From positions 12,035,001-12,099,000 of the forward strand of contig OU612066.1 of NCBI GenBank assembly GCA_914767715.1: a stretch of DNA of 64,000 bases, given 5' to 3'. Shown one piece after another: positions 25,374-37,710 of the stretch (the stretch's first letter is position 1; each line of letters opens with the position of its first letter). The stretch is from Membranipora membranacea (taxonomy: Eukaryota > Bryozoa > Gymnolaemata > Cheilostomatida > Membraniporidae). The position numbers and the translations under genes are program-made. The notes beneath the pieces are model-generated. The model made no database searches. It had not been told where the DNA came from and saw nothing but the letters and a program-made list of their open reading frames with translations.

Positions 25374-26597
25374 CTGCAAATAACAGAAACTGAATTTACA
25401 ATGTATTACATGACTAAAGCAATTAAAAAGTGCAAAACATGGGAATAGTCAAAGAGCCAAATGAAGAAGGAAAACAGAAAATCTGCATCAAATAATAAGT
25501 AATATTTTAGGTTTTTATTTGGTCTGCAGTGCGTAGGCCTAGATATAGTCCTAGGCCTCAGGTTTTTGACAAACTGCCAACAAATTCTAATGAAATTAAA
25601 TGTGCATAGATGGCGACAAGATAGAGAGCTAGAGAATTTGTGAGAGGAATGTGTATATAATGAAAGGAAATGTGCGAAACAGGTGCAAGGAAACCAGTAT
25701 ACATATACAGGACCTAAAGCCACTGAATCAAACCTACGTGTGGTGTTGAATTACCGTAGTGGTCATCATTACTCCTAATTTGAGCTGTACATGTTGTCAT
25801 GAAATACCATTATTTAGATTTATTTCACTTTCAATTGAAAAATGCTAAAATATCGATACTGCAGGTTTTCTTGACAGTGAAATAAATGACCAGGACATGA
25901 CTAGTGCTGTAGTTGATATATCCCTTCTGGCTTGTGATAAGACAGGACGGCACAGACGAAGGGCTCAGACAGGCAGTAGACATATAGAACTGACGGGCCT
26001 TAGCTAGTGGTGTATGTATACATTACATTCTTGTAACTACTGCACTTGAAATAACATAATTGAGTGATCTGATAAATCTTACCTATGAAAGCTAGCAGTA
26101 AACACTCAGTGTAGTTCACAGATCATAGGGATAGTCGAAGCTTGCATCAAGTTTGATATGGTAGGTTAGGTAGGTAGCACAGTCAGTGTATGTGTTTTGT
26201 TAAATTTCCTTCTCTCCTACCAGTTCTTTCTGATAACTAAACTCAATAATCACAGAATTGGTTCAACAGAACAATAACTAGCTGCTGCACAGCTAAGAAT
26301 GTCCCCAGCCTCTCTACACTCCAACTCTTCAGCAGTGCAGTGTGTTGGTAAATAATTATAAGAACAATATAATTATTTTGTTTTATGCTCCTCTCTTTCA
26401 CAGCAGTATTTATAAATGCATTATGTACACTATAATGAATACAACCAATGAGACTCAGCTGACCAGCATCTAAACTGTCATAGAAGACAGCCTTCCTTTG
26501 TGTTCCAATTTCTTGAGGTAGCACTACAATTTACACAACCAACTACTAACTCACCAAACAACTGAATCAAGAATTGATTGAGAACAGAAAGTCATTT
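25374..26597. other. Upstream region of TMCC, no firm gene
   Basis: The stretch between the first TMCC exon found and the 3' side of PGS1 copy A. A GTAAGA donor at about 26083 (minus strand) could end an untranslated first exon of TMCC. The frame needed for coding is stopped by TGA just before it, so it would have to be non-coding. Nothing else is recognised. Confidence 0.35.
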
Positions 26598-26603
26598 TTT
26601 ATT
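26598..26603 (-). promoter_or_regulatory. Possible polyadenylation signal of PGS1 copy A
   Basis: AATAAA on the minus strand about 540 bases after the stop codon of PGS1 copy A. No nearer canonical signal was seen, so the assignment is weak. Confidence 0.3.
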
Positions 26604-27139
26604 GCCTCCTCCAATGAAAGAGCAGGAAATTACATTGTCAGTGAGAGCATAACTCTGATATTGATACAGCTGGAATACATGGGCAGACAATTCTCCAACT
26701 TGCAAAGTATATCAGTTGGGTTTGTGGCTCTGGTCTCTAGACCTCACAATTCATTTTGAATAAAACATGTAAATACTTAAAATCAATTATTAATGTATAA
26801 GTCACTAATAAAAATGTCTGTGACACTTTTTTTTGTAGTGTTGTGAACAGCTTTCAAATTTAACGAGTGACATATATTTGTTCCAGCATTGGAGATGGGG
26901 TTCAACCCAACATAAGTATACAACTGAGCAATCATATTATAGAGATAAATTCAAGTCAATATTAAAAACGAGCCTCAAAAATACACTTGCAGTCAGTAAT
27001 GGTTAATGTTGGTTTTGACTTCATCCTGTGAACTTGGGCAAAGTTCATCCAAACAGTATGGAGTTCAAAACAGGTAACATATTTCAGCCAAGGTGAGTAT
27101 AGTATTATGACATGCTTGTTCCGCATTATGAATTCTCGT

Positions 27140-30100
27140 TCAGAATAGGCTTCTGAACGCGTTTGCCGTTCCCCTAGCCAATAGAGAAGTTGCCCTATTG
27201 GGCTGACTGAGATCACTTAATGTCATTTGTTGTGATGAAGAATATAAGTTTTGTTGTTCTTGGTGTAGTTGTTTTTGAAGATCAGGACTTGTTGTAGTGA
27301 TGACCAGTTGATTCTCTAGATCGCGATGTACTGAGCGATAACCTGTAATTAAGGAGAAATAAGCCCCTTGTAACCAAATGAAATGATACAATTTTAACAA
27401 TCACTGAATCACCGATGCAGTATTTGTTGGATGGTGCCTTATTGGTGTTCAAACGCTGTCAGCAAATTAGTACCATAGTTCTGATTTTCATCTTATAGAT
27501 GTATTGTTCGGATAAGACCAATTCTACCACTAGCCCGTTTGACAAGCTTTGTTCGGTGGGGGGTGGTAGGTATATTCCCCACCCCCACCGAAAAAAGCTT
27601 GTTATGACAGGCGAGGCTACCACTAGACTGCAGAAGGGTACATACCATAATTTGATGAGCCTATGATAGTCATAGTAGGGAGTTGAGCACCATCCGGATA
27701 ATACCATAGTCCTTTAGCATGAAAAGTCCAGTCATTACGAGAGTATTCATAAAGGGTTATTCTATGAGATTGAGAATGTCTTTGAGCAAATTTCAGGAAT
27801 AGAGTTTCATACCAAGTGTATGCTTTGGGAACATAGCCTAGAGGAGGCGCGGCTGTATAAAATCCATTTGCCTACAAACGATATTAGAATGTAGAGAAAT
27901 ATTTTGTGTTTCCTAGATGATGAGAATTACTAATAATTATTCCCAACCCTGTGGGGACGGGTTTGATAATGAAATGCTCAAACCATGCAACCTGAGCGAC
28001 ATCTGAGCATTTAAAACTAACATGGAACAAGTGTTGTTAAGACATATGCCGCTTCTGTGTCAAATTTGAGAGAGATAGCTTCCGACCATGACCTTTTAGA
28101 TATAAATAAATCAGTGGCTTACCTCGGGAGCTGAGGCAAGGACGTGATATTCACTATGTGATTTATTTGTAATGAGTTCTATATATTCTTCTGAAGGATT
28201 GAAGTAAGCTGTAGACAAGAACAGTCGATCATTTTCATGTGTAGAGAGTAAAAACTTGTGCATTTCGTTAGACTCCATCTCAATGTTGAATGAGCCCATT
28301 TGTATCAACGGATATATCCACGTATCTGGTGTGTCACAACAGATTTTACTGTAACTGTGCTTCTGTAGAAAAGTTTCCATTTGAGCTCGGGCGTATTTGC
28401 AGAACTTCTGAACTCCAGAGTCTGTAAATAGGATTATGGAAGATTAACACAGTGAGTAAGTTAAGTTTGGACTCAAATGGTCATAATTGTATCCGTCAAC
28501 AATTGATTAATTGCCTAGAAGAGAGATAACCCAAAGGTGCTTGGGGTTGGAACAATCAACCTAGAAAGCTCCCCCAGTCGAACTCGAACCCACGACTCCT
28601 AAGGCATCAATCACCTGGCAGTGAATAGCAAGCAAGAAGCACTGATTGCCCCATCTCGCCGTCCTCAAAGAAAAAGAATGGGTGGACAGGGATAATTAGC
28701 TAACCTGCTATCCACTTGTCGAGCATTCTCGTCCCAAAGGTCATTTGATTTCATCATTGCCACCCTGTGTATACGTAGTACTATGAATCAGAAGGTCATT
28801 GACAATGACAAAAAAGGGGAATTTATATCTATCAGGGAATGCATGTCTGAATTATATCTAGTTTTTTGATACCCTTCCTCAATCCTCTTACTTTTGGATG
28901 GATCTCCTGAGCATTGACTGTGAAGTCTCTCTTCATTCTTTTCATTGATTTGATAAGAAAAGCTGCTGACGACATCAGCAAGCTCTGTGAAATAATCACA
29001 CAACTCAGAGCAGTCTTTAATCACCATACATCTATCCTGTCTGTTGGTGAAGTAGTCATTATTGAGGTTAGCACTGAAAATACAGGTCAATATTACAATT
29101 AAAACCAAGAATGCTCATTATAATTTTAGACATATATGCAAGTGTTTGAAAGCTTTCATTCAGTGTTTCACATAATAATTTTCAATTTGGAAAATGTTCA
29201 CCGCAACCAAAAACTCTCTGTTACAACTATACTAACTGCAGGGTGAGAAATAAATGGATATACTGAAGTTGTCCTCTTTATTGTTGAGGAAGGACAACTG
29301 AGAGCCATTTGTTAATTATGCCATCAGACGGGGTGGTTGTTTAGATAATTATAATTTGTAATATCACCATTCTTACTCACCCAGATAAAACTAGAGTGTT
29401 GTCAAATATATAGAATTTCATGTGTTGTAATCCAAGAATTTCATTACACTTGGGAGGTAGCAGCGTTTTGAGAAGGCCTCTCAGGTTTGGGGAATGGAAG
29501 AGCGACAAAGTCATTTGTTTTGGGTGATTGGTCAGACAGGGTAGAAGCATTGTTCTAGAGTTATTGCCGCCTCGAGAACCTCGACAGTGGTCCAGTAAGA
29601 CATGTACTCTTAAGTCAGATGAAGTCTCCATTGCAGTTTTGAGCTGCTGAACCTGGATTGGAAAATATTCTTCATATCCATCATTGGTGAAAAGCAAGGA
29701 GAGAGAGTCATTGCTGATATGTCCAAATTATTTGTCTTCTAAAATTTTGTTTCAACAATTCAAAGCTGATTTGGTGTTAGGTGATACTGCCAGCACACTT
29801 AGGAACCAGGTCAATTAATCCATGTTATTATCAATGCAAGATTGAAGAGTGACTGATCTGCTTGGTCTTCCTGATAATCATAATCCTTATGGATTTAAAA
29901 AAACTCACCAGGTCCCCTTCCAGCTTGCCATTTCCCAGATAAAGCGATGTGAGGACAATTCTTTGCTTAGTCTTTTTAGTAAGGTCCTGAGGGTGGAACA
30001 CAAACGCACATATTATTATCACTTTGAATAGTAATCATTATTTTCTTAAAGGCTTACTAGCGTGGATATTTTTTTTGTCTCACTTGTTATTTTGCATGAT

Positions 30101-30742
30101 TTGATCTGTCATGTGTGTAAGTTTCAGCCTACATAGTCAGCATATAAAGAGAGCATGACAAAAAAAATTGAGCTCTTATGCAAATTTGCAAAACAGCCAG
30201 TACGATGGTAGAATGTCATAGAGGGCTAGGAATTCCCTATAGTAGTACTATTAGTAATACGTTAAGTAGGTAGGAATTAAAAATGTAACAAGCAAATGTA
30301 TCAAGCTATCTAAATAGTATTTCAAAACATGGATAACATGCGTGACAAGAGTTCAATGCTCGTTATCCTTCAACTGTTCTTGGGACCGATTGACCACAGT
30401 TGAAAGATTTCAGAGAGTCAGCACAATATATAAACACCAATATATAAGACTTGTTTACACAGGTCGCATCGCAACTGCTAAACCTACCATCATCATATTG
30501 TACATCTCCCGAGGTTCAGTAACCACTTTGATAGTTTTGCTAGATACACCAAAGCTAAGAGGTAGGCTTTCTGTCCATCTTTGAACTGACTCATGACCAT
30601 TTAGTGCGGAAAATTTCTGTCGCTGATAGAGACCGGACTGTGATTTAGATTTTTTTAGAGACACCACGTAGTATGCCAATCGGATCACTAAACTTATAAT
30701 GGACTTTAGCACCTTCCCGAACGAAGATATGATCATGTTCAT
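27140..30742 (-). CDS. PGS1: PGS1, CDP-diacylglycerol-glycerol-3-phosphate 3-phosphatidyltransferase, copy A
   Basis: Seven exons, 5' to 3': 30488-30742, 29909-29986, 29381-29652, 28892-29073, 28123-28421, 27646-27871, 27140-27342, giving 504 residues (human about 556). PGS1 makes phosphatidylglycerophosphate from CDP-diacylglycerol and glycerol-3-phosphate, the committed step to cardiolipin in mitochondria. It is a phospholipase D superfamily member. The first HxK motif is QHMKFYIFD (residues about 187-195), followed by SGANLNNDYFTNRQDR. The second is FHAKGLW (about 412-418), followed by GSSNYGYRSVHRDLE. Other family marks are LTSLYLG, GSRGGNNSRTMLLP and DTWIYPLIQMG. The start ATG gives a basic, amphipathic N-terminus (MNMIISSFGKVLKSIIS), fitting a mitochondrial presequence. 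An acceptor lies just upstream, so a 5' untranslated exon is likely. All key residues are present, so it should be active. Confidence 0.95.
27534..27616. mobile_element. 83-bp hairpin MITE in intron 6 of PGS1 copy A
   Basis: Arms CCCGTTTGACAAGCTTTGTT...CGGTGGGGG and their complement (CCCCCACCG...AAGCTTGTTATGACAGGCGAGG) enclose a short loop. It is flanked on both sides by CTACCACTAG (27524-27533 and 27617-27626). The matching intron of PGS1 copy B has a single CTACTACTAC-like site and no insert. A related hairpin is at about 38913-38966. Confidence 0.8.
28540..28680 (-). repeat. Probable tRNA-derived SINE
   Basis: On the minus strand GTCGTGGGTTCGAGTTCGAC is a good B box (GGTTCGAGTTC). GATGGGGCAATCAGTGC upstream could be the A box, with wider than normal spacing. 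It lies in intron 4 of PGS1 copy A and has no counterpart in copy B. Its ends and tail are not clear. Confidence 0.4.
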
Positions 30743-30756
30743 CTTTGGCTGTCAAC

Positions 30757-33700
30757 CTGGATCATAAAAAAGATTGGTTAATAAATCTGAATCAAACTCA
30801 GTTCTACTCTGGAACACCAGAATAATAAATAATATAAGATACGGGTAAGCGAAAGTAATCTTTAGATTTCGGAGTTTTCTGCCCTTTTTTAGTGAACGGG
30901 TAACTCTACACATGAGTGGGACTTTCTCATTAACATATAAATACTAAATGTGTTTGAAGTCTTTCTTCACTTGTTTATGCTGTAATTCTCCAACATGAGT
31001 TTAACAATATATGAGATGGTCCTTATGCGTTTGAATATGACGTAAATCATCACGATAGAATCGAACAACTTCTTTACAGCCTACCCAGAATTAGATGTCT
31101 ATTCAAATTATCTGCCTCTCGAGAGAAGTACAAAAAAAACACATCTTGTCATGATGCTTACAAGCATACAGTTCAAACAGTCAGACCAGCCCTGTTGCCG
31201 GATTTAAAATGTGTCACACAGTTACCTAATTCATAACCTTGCTGAACAAAGTGTTAATTAGCTCATTTAGGGCCTTAGCCACACAATAAAATGGCTTATG
31301 GGAGTCATAGCATAGTAGAGAGATAATCCTATACAATGGTGATCATTAGACAAAGGGTGATATAACTCACAGCTTGACCAGTTAACCTCAGGTCAAATCC
31401 CAACACTGGTATCAGAAGGGTTCTCATTTTTTGAGATTGAGGCTTGAGATTCTGTGTTAGGCTGATTTACACATTTATATTGGCTTGATGTTTTTGTTTT
31501 TCATTTAAATGTTATAAACAGGATAAACTTTTTAACTAACCTGTTTCTAACTGATCCAGGCACTAATAATTCGTAGATGGTTAATGTTCTCTAATCAGCT
31601 CATAAAGGATTGTTAATGTACAATTCTCGATATGACATCATTTGATATTGACATTGATCATGTTCACCATGAATGTATTTTGTGAGAGATAGTGATCTTT
31701 TTCGGAATTTATTATCAAACTAAAAAACAAACATTCATAACACAGCTTGACATCTGACGGACTTTTTACAGAAAATTAATCAGAGTTCAGAGTTAGTCAT
31801 CATTATCACTTAGTTGATCCTTGTATGGGACAGATTGATCACAGGTCACTGTGTTAAATATTTAATCATAAATCATAATCAGGCTAGAATTTCCATTAAA
31901 GCTAATACAGAGCTAACAAGCACAACAACATAAATCATAAGGAACTTTATAATCATTACTGTTCAAAGCGCCTACTGCTGCAAGTAACACCTGATGTGAA
32001 CAAATCATTACACTGTCCCATGGAAAAGCCTGAAAACAATAGGAGGGAAAGGTGAAACAACCAATGACTGTTGCCCGACCTTCAACTTCTCATTAGTTTT
32101 AGAAAAAAAATTTAACACCAGCAAAATATTCAAGGGCATACATGATCCTACTGTTGTAGCGCAAGTCTTCAAGATTCAATTTGTCTCACAAAGAAATATT
32201 GGGAATGCTAAGAGAAGACTTCGTCGTCTAAGGATGCAAAAATAACTTTTCACTTGCCTGAGATCACCGAAAGCGAAGAAAAGATCTTCTGAATATTTTA
32301 AAAAAAAAGTAAACTGTCTCTAATACTCAGCTTTAATTTCGAACCCAGAAAATATTACAGCATGCAGATATTTCACCACAGTCGTTGTGCAATTTGTCTT
32401 TTTTCTTTGAAAAACTAAACCACACATCCTGACCTTCAAAACTACCAAGTTTGGCCAAGTTTCTCTATTATAGATGTGGAGAAATAAACAGAAAACTGCA
32501 TTTGCTTACACTGATGACACTATCTTTACTGCACAACAACTGGTAACCCTACCAGAGGAAATACACTGGGTCATTCTTTGGCTTCCTATTCCAAAATGCA
32601 ACACAGTATGTTATCAAATTGATAGGTAGAAAAATTTTACCATGAACAACTCAAAAATTGTATCCAAGAATTCTACTATCTTTTGAGACTTGATCTCAGC
32701 ACATACCTTTGCGAGACAAAGACAATATATTTTACTCCTGTAGACTAGCGCTTTACCCCGCGGAATCAGCTAAACCGAGGAAGAGGAAGGGAAATTCTAT
32801 GAGCAAGGAGCAACAGCTACAGCACACAATACTCCGATCTGAAATCAGCAGAGCAAGGAAAGGAATGCTACGCAGTTGCTAAGCTGTAGATCTGAAATTA
32901 ATCATAGGAAACTCAATGAGCTAGAACCTCTCGATAGCACGTTTATGTTCCTATTTTAAATTGCCAATAAAGTTATAAGTAAAAATAACCTAAGTTGGCT
33001 ACTAACAGTCATGTGTGCTCACCTATCAATCATTGTAGCGCTTAGCGAACGAATGTACAAAGTGTTTGGTGGTTGTAAAGGGTTAAGTTCTTATAGGAAG
33101 GAGCTAGCTTGGGCAGGCTTTCGGGCTTCCCACCCACCCTCGACAGCCTGCCCAGGCTAGGAAAGGGCCTTCGCACAACTTATATGGCACCTGAGCCTTA
33201 TTTTGTCACACAAAAATCACTTACCGTTTTGCAAATCCAGCTTATTTCAATGCACATTATACTAAATTCATACCTGTTCTTCTCTGGTAAATTCATACCT
33301 GTTCTTCTCTATGGTAGAGCCAGCAGTGAATGCCATCACATGGACTGTTTCCAAATACCAGCACAACCTGCTTGGCTTTTTCTAGCCAATTTTGCTAACC
33401 TCAAACCACAGTAAACCTTCTATTCTCTCACTCCATTCCTCAAAGTAAATTGTTAAAGCCTTAGTACCTGACCTGGGCAAAATCTGTGGTCCAAAGGCTA
33501 ATTCCTTAAAGTGCAATCATTCCATTGTTGAACATTGAACTTTGAACACGCAAAACAATAATGTATCACAGCCAATGGGCCGCTTGATTGATTGATTTCT
33601 GTCATTAACACAGAGGTGTGTAAAAATGATGCATGGTCCGCTATTTCCACAAAAACAAAAAAATGGCCAAAGCTTCGAGTTTGTTACAGCGCATCATTTA

Positions 33701-34465
33701 AAGTCATGCACATAGGCCTGAGAGGCATCTCTCTAAGAATCATATTATATTTAACGTGTATCATGGAACATTCGGATATCTATCAACAATAGTGTCTAAA
33801 TAATAGCGCAATGCTTGTAATTCAACTATTAGAGCATTAAACCAAGGAGTTAAAGACTTTAACTCCTTGATTAAACCAGCACTCCAATTAACACTCTGAT
33901 GTCAGGGCAAAATATTTGAAAGATCCTTTTTTGGTGCAAAGTCAAATCCCTTAGAGTTCAGTCACACCGTTTTCGAACTTTGAACACACAAAACAAATTG
34001 TACCATGGTTAAAAGGTTGCTTGCAATAATCTTTGCACTGTTTGTTGTTCATTCAACTATCTAATCTTTAATCACAAATGCCCCTAATCTATCTATGCTG
34101 ATGTTTTAGTTTGCCTTTCAGCAAATATTTTCAATAGATAATGAAATCAATATTCTCCGTAAGCAAAGCAGGCTAGGAAGTGAGATGAAAAATTCTTAAT
34201 AATTTATCTTTTCAAGATCTTTTATGCCACTTCCACTGTTTGCTATCAACAGTTACACTTAACTGCACACATCCTTCTAAATTGCTCTGGCTTTGGTCTG
34301 ATCTACTTTCTTATAATGGCCATACCTAGCTTAATTTTAGGCACACTGCAACGGAGGTAGTAAGGTGGGTGGGGCTAGGCAAGTTACCATAATTACTGAT
34401 TGTATCACGTCGCATTTTTTCACTGAAAATAAATTCCTGTTGCAAGCAAATGTAAATTAAGCCAT
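30757..34465. other. Spacer between the PGS1 copies, no gene recognised
   Basis: About 3.7 kb upstream of copy A and downstream of copy B. It holds a 22-bp direct tandem duplication (AAATTCATACCTGTTCTTCTCT, about 33270-33310), a hairpin at about 33105-33165 (CTAGCTTGGGCAGGCT / AGCCTGCCCAGGCTAG) and a weak tRNA-like stretch at 31351-31410. Open frames here are short, with no recognisable protein. The copy A promoter should lie at its left end. Confidence 0.45.
33844..33869. mobile_element. 26-bp palindromic mini-insertion with 8-bp direct repeats
   Basis: AAGGAGTTAAAG-ACTTTAACTCCTTG is an almost perfect palindrome between two exact copies of ATTAAACC (33836-33843 and 33870-33877). The arrangement is that of a transposon insertion reduced to little more than its inverted ends. 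Related to 16075-16105. Confidence 0.6.
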
Positions 34466-34471
34466 TTTATT
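34466..34471 (-). promoter_or_regulatory. Polyadenylation signal of PGS1 copy B
   Basis: AATAAA on the minus strand, about 90 bases beyond the stop codon of PGS1 copy B. Confidence 0.55.
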
Positions 34472-34559
34472 TTGTAAACCTGAGCAAAAACTTAAAAGAC
34501 GCAACACGAATCATTCTCTATTACAAGGTGGACGGGTATTATAACCTGCTGATTCCTGC

Positions 34560-37500
34560 TCAGAATAGACGTCTGAACACATTTGCCACTCCCCTAGCCC
34601 ACACAGGAATTGTCCTCTCAGGCTGACTGAGACCACTAAGAGTAGTATTTTGTGATGATGAATATAAGTTTTGTTGTTCTTGGTGTAATTGTTTTTGAAG
34701 ATCAGGACTTGTTGTAGTGATGACTAGTTGATTCTCAAGATCTAGATGTGCTGAACGATAGCCTATAATAGAGGGGAAATAAAGCACATTTAACCAAGAG
34801 AAAGGATTTACCACACAATAACCAGATTACCAATACAGAAAACACACAAAAATTTGTTCCGATTGTGAGCTTTTAGAAATGGATACAAGTATCATTCAAG
34901 TCTAGACATGTCTAAGGCTACTACTACACTGTTGAATGAAGGGTACATACCATAATTTGATGAGCCTATGATAGTCATAGTAGGGAGTTGAGCACCATCC
35001 GGATAATACCATAGTCCTTTAGCATGAAAAGTCCAGTCATTACGAGAGTATTCATAAAGGGTTATTCTATGAGATTGAGAATGACTCTGAGTAAATTTCA
35101 GGAAAAGAGTTTCATACCACGTGTATGCTTTGGGAATATAGCCTAGAGGAGGTGCAGCTGTATAAAATCCATTCGCCTACAAACAAGATGACGCTGTAGA
35201 GAAATTATATTGCGTTTCCTCCATTAAATCAAACGGCAGCAAGTGAGATTGTGTGGAATTCCTAGCATTGTCATGCCGCTACTAAAACAGTATGTTTGAT
35301 CATGAAATACCACAGTATCTCACTGACAGTCCTTACAGTACTTAATGACGATAATGAATGCATGAGTTGGCAAACTTTAAGCTAACGCTGCCTCGTATGA
35401 GTCCAGTTTTGAAGTAGTTTGAGCCTCTCTCCCCAAGCTCTTACCTCAGCCTACCAGACAGCCTCCCGGAAATTTAAAATCCTACCATCGACTACAAAAA
35501 GTCTCTACTGAGCTTACCTCGGGAGCTGAGGCTAGGACGTGATATTCACTATCTGATTTATTTGTTATAAGTTCTATATATTCTTCCGAAGGATTGAAGT
35601 AAGCCGTAGACAAGTAGAGTCGATCATTTTCATGGGTAGAGAGTAAAAACCTGTGCATTTCATTCGACTCCATCTCTATGCTGAATGAGCCCATTTGTAT
35701 CAAAGGATATATCCATGTATCCGGAGTGTCACAACAGTTTTTACTGTAACTGTGCTTCTGTAGAAATTTTTCCATTTGGGCTTGAGCATATTTGCAAAAT
35801 TTCCGCACTGTTAAATCTGGAAATGAGAGTATTGACATCAAAAGTAGTTCATTTCAGTATGGGGGAATGATAAGGCTTATATACTATCGATTAAATTGTA
35901 ATTCTATGCGTCAAAAAGACCTCAACAACAAAGTTGGGGGAATTATATATTGGGGACCACAGGTCATCTGCTTATCGGTCGAGGTCTTTCAATTTTTAGA
36001 TAGAAAGAAGAGGCCTCGACCACTTGGCACTCCAAAGATGGACCAGCAGAAACTGCAAAAGGCCTCTTTTGGGGAGTGATTGGATGTAGCATATCTATAT
36101 CTTTGGTACATTTATTGGGCTTTCTCACATTTTGAGGGATCTCCTGTGCATTGAGTGTTAAGCCTCTCTTCATTCTTTTCATTGATTTGATATGAAAAGC
36201 TGCTGACAACATCGGCAAGCTCTGTGAAATAATCACATAACTCAGCGCAGTCTTTAATCACCATACATCTATCCTGTCTGTTGGTGAAGTAGTCATTACT
36301 GAGGTTAGCACTGAAAATACAGGTCAGCAAAGACATGTTGAACGTTGAGATATAAAGGCCAGTTTTTGGATGTAATGTTTGAAACATGGATGACTTGTTC
36401 ACCTAATGTTACAGAAAAACCTTCAACTTAATAAAGGTAAGCTGTATGCTCTATACATTAATGTTACTGATATCAGGAAGTTGGTCTAAAACTGGCTGGT
36501 TCTGATTTCGGAAAATTGAAATAATTGTGGAACTGGAGTTGTCCTCTTTATTGTCATGATGGGACAACTTATTAATTTAACTAATCAGGTAAGGTGATTA
36601 TTTTGAATAGCATTTTCAATATACTTATTTGTCATACATCCTTTTTACTCACCCGGATAAAACTAATGTGTTGTCAAATATGTAGAATTTCATGTGTTGT
36701 AATCCAAGCAGCTCATTAAACTTGGCAGGTAGCAGCGTTTTGAGGAGGCCTCTCAGGTTTGGAGAATGAAAGAGTGACAATGTCATTTGTTTTGGGTAAT
36801 TGGTCAGAGAGGGTAGAAGCATTGTTCTCGAGTTATTTTCTCCTCGTGAACCCCGACAGTGGTCCAGTAAGACATGTACTTTTAAGTCAGTTGAAGCCTC
36901 CATTGCAGTATTGAGTTGCTGAACCTATATAAGAAAAGAGATTTATTTGTTGTACCTGCTACTGCAACAGGACTGAAATTCATCCCTATACATCCAAAAT
37001 TTTGTAATAAAATTTTTTGGTTTACCGTACAATTGAGTATTGTTATATGCCGTAGGCACTGATGAATGATTCAAATAGGCGTAACCTAATGTCTCAAGCT
37101 AAAGACTTACCAAGTTTGTTTCCAGTTTGCCATTTCCGAGATAAAGTGATGAGAAGACAATTCTTTGCTTAGCCTTTTTAGTAAGGTCCTGAAAGTAGAA
37201 AACAGGATGCATTCATAATACCATTATTTGAATGCCAAATAATTCAAATATATAATAATGGCTTATTCTTCCTTTCAAAAATGTATCACATTATCATTTT
37301 TTTATAAATCTGCACAGATTTACCTTCACCGATAAAAATGTATGGGAATTTGACAAGAACAAAAAACACTTCAAGAGGGCAGATTATAGAAAGTCAGCAA
37401 ACATAACCAACCACAATGTTAGACTTACGCACTCAGGTTGTATCACAATCACCAAACCTACCATCATAGTATTGTACATCTCTTGAGGTTCAGTAACAAC

Positions 37501-37710
37501 TTTGACAGTTTTGCTGGAAACACCAAAACTAAGAGGTAGGCTTTCTGTCCATCCTTGAACTGACTCATGACCAGTTAGTGAAGAAAACTCCTGGCGCTGA
37601 TAGAGACAAGACTGTGGTTGAGCGTTTTTGATGAACACCACAGAGTATGCCAAAGGGACCACTATTCTTTTGACAGGCGCCTTCCTGGACAAAGTGCATA
37701 TCACATTCAT
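34560..37710 (-). CDS. PGS1: PGS1, CDP-diacylglycerol-glycerol-3-phosphate 3-phosphatidyltransferase, copy B
   Basis: A second intact PGS1 in the same orientation. Exons, 5' to 3': 37462-37710, 37111-37188, 36653-36924, 36129-36310, 35518-35807, 34951-35176, 34560-34762, giving 499 residues. Intron positions and phases are the same as in copy A, and exons 2, 3, 4, 6 and 7 have the same lengths. Exon 1 is 6 bases shorter and exon 5 is 9 bases shorter. Both HxK motifs are kept (QHMKFYIFD, FHAKGLW), as are GSRGENNSRTMLLP and DTWIYPLIQMG. The N-terminus (MNVICTLSRKAPVKRIVV) differs from copy A but is also basic. The exon 3 DNA is about 89 per cent identical to copy A by eye, while the 3' part of exon 6 is identical. 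No stop or frameshift is seen. The duplicates may differ in import signal or expression. Confidence 0.95.
35965..36024. repeat. Short hairpin in PGS1 copy B intron 4
   Basis: GGTCGAGGTCTTTC and GAAGAGGCCTCGACC form an inverted repeat around a short AT-rich loop. No counterpart is seen in copy A. It may be another small MITE, but no target duplication is clear. Confidence 0.45.

Noticed and set aside
26083-26220. Possible first coding exon of TMCC before a GTAAGA donor
   Set aside because: The frame needed to join exon 25326-25373 has a TGA close to the donor and no ATG after it, so it cannot be coding; a non-coding first exon stays possible.
31351-31410. tRNA-like stretch with B-box-like GGTCAAATCCC
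   Set aside because: The distance between possible A and B boxes is too short, and no stems pair well; at most a decayed SINE fragment.
33109-33414. 101-codon plus-strand open frame
   Set aside because: It starts inside a hairpin repeat and runs across a 22-bp tandem duplication; there is no recognisable protein and no splice context.
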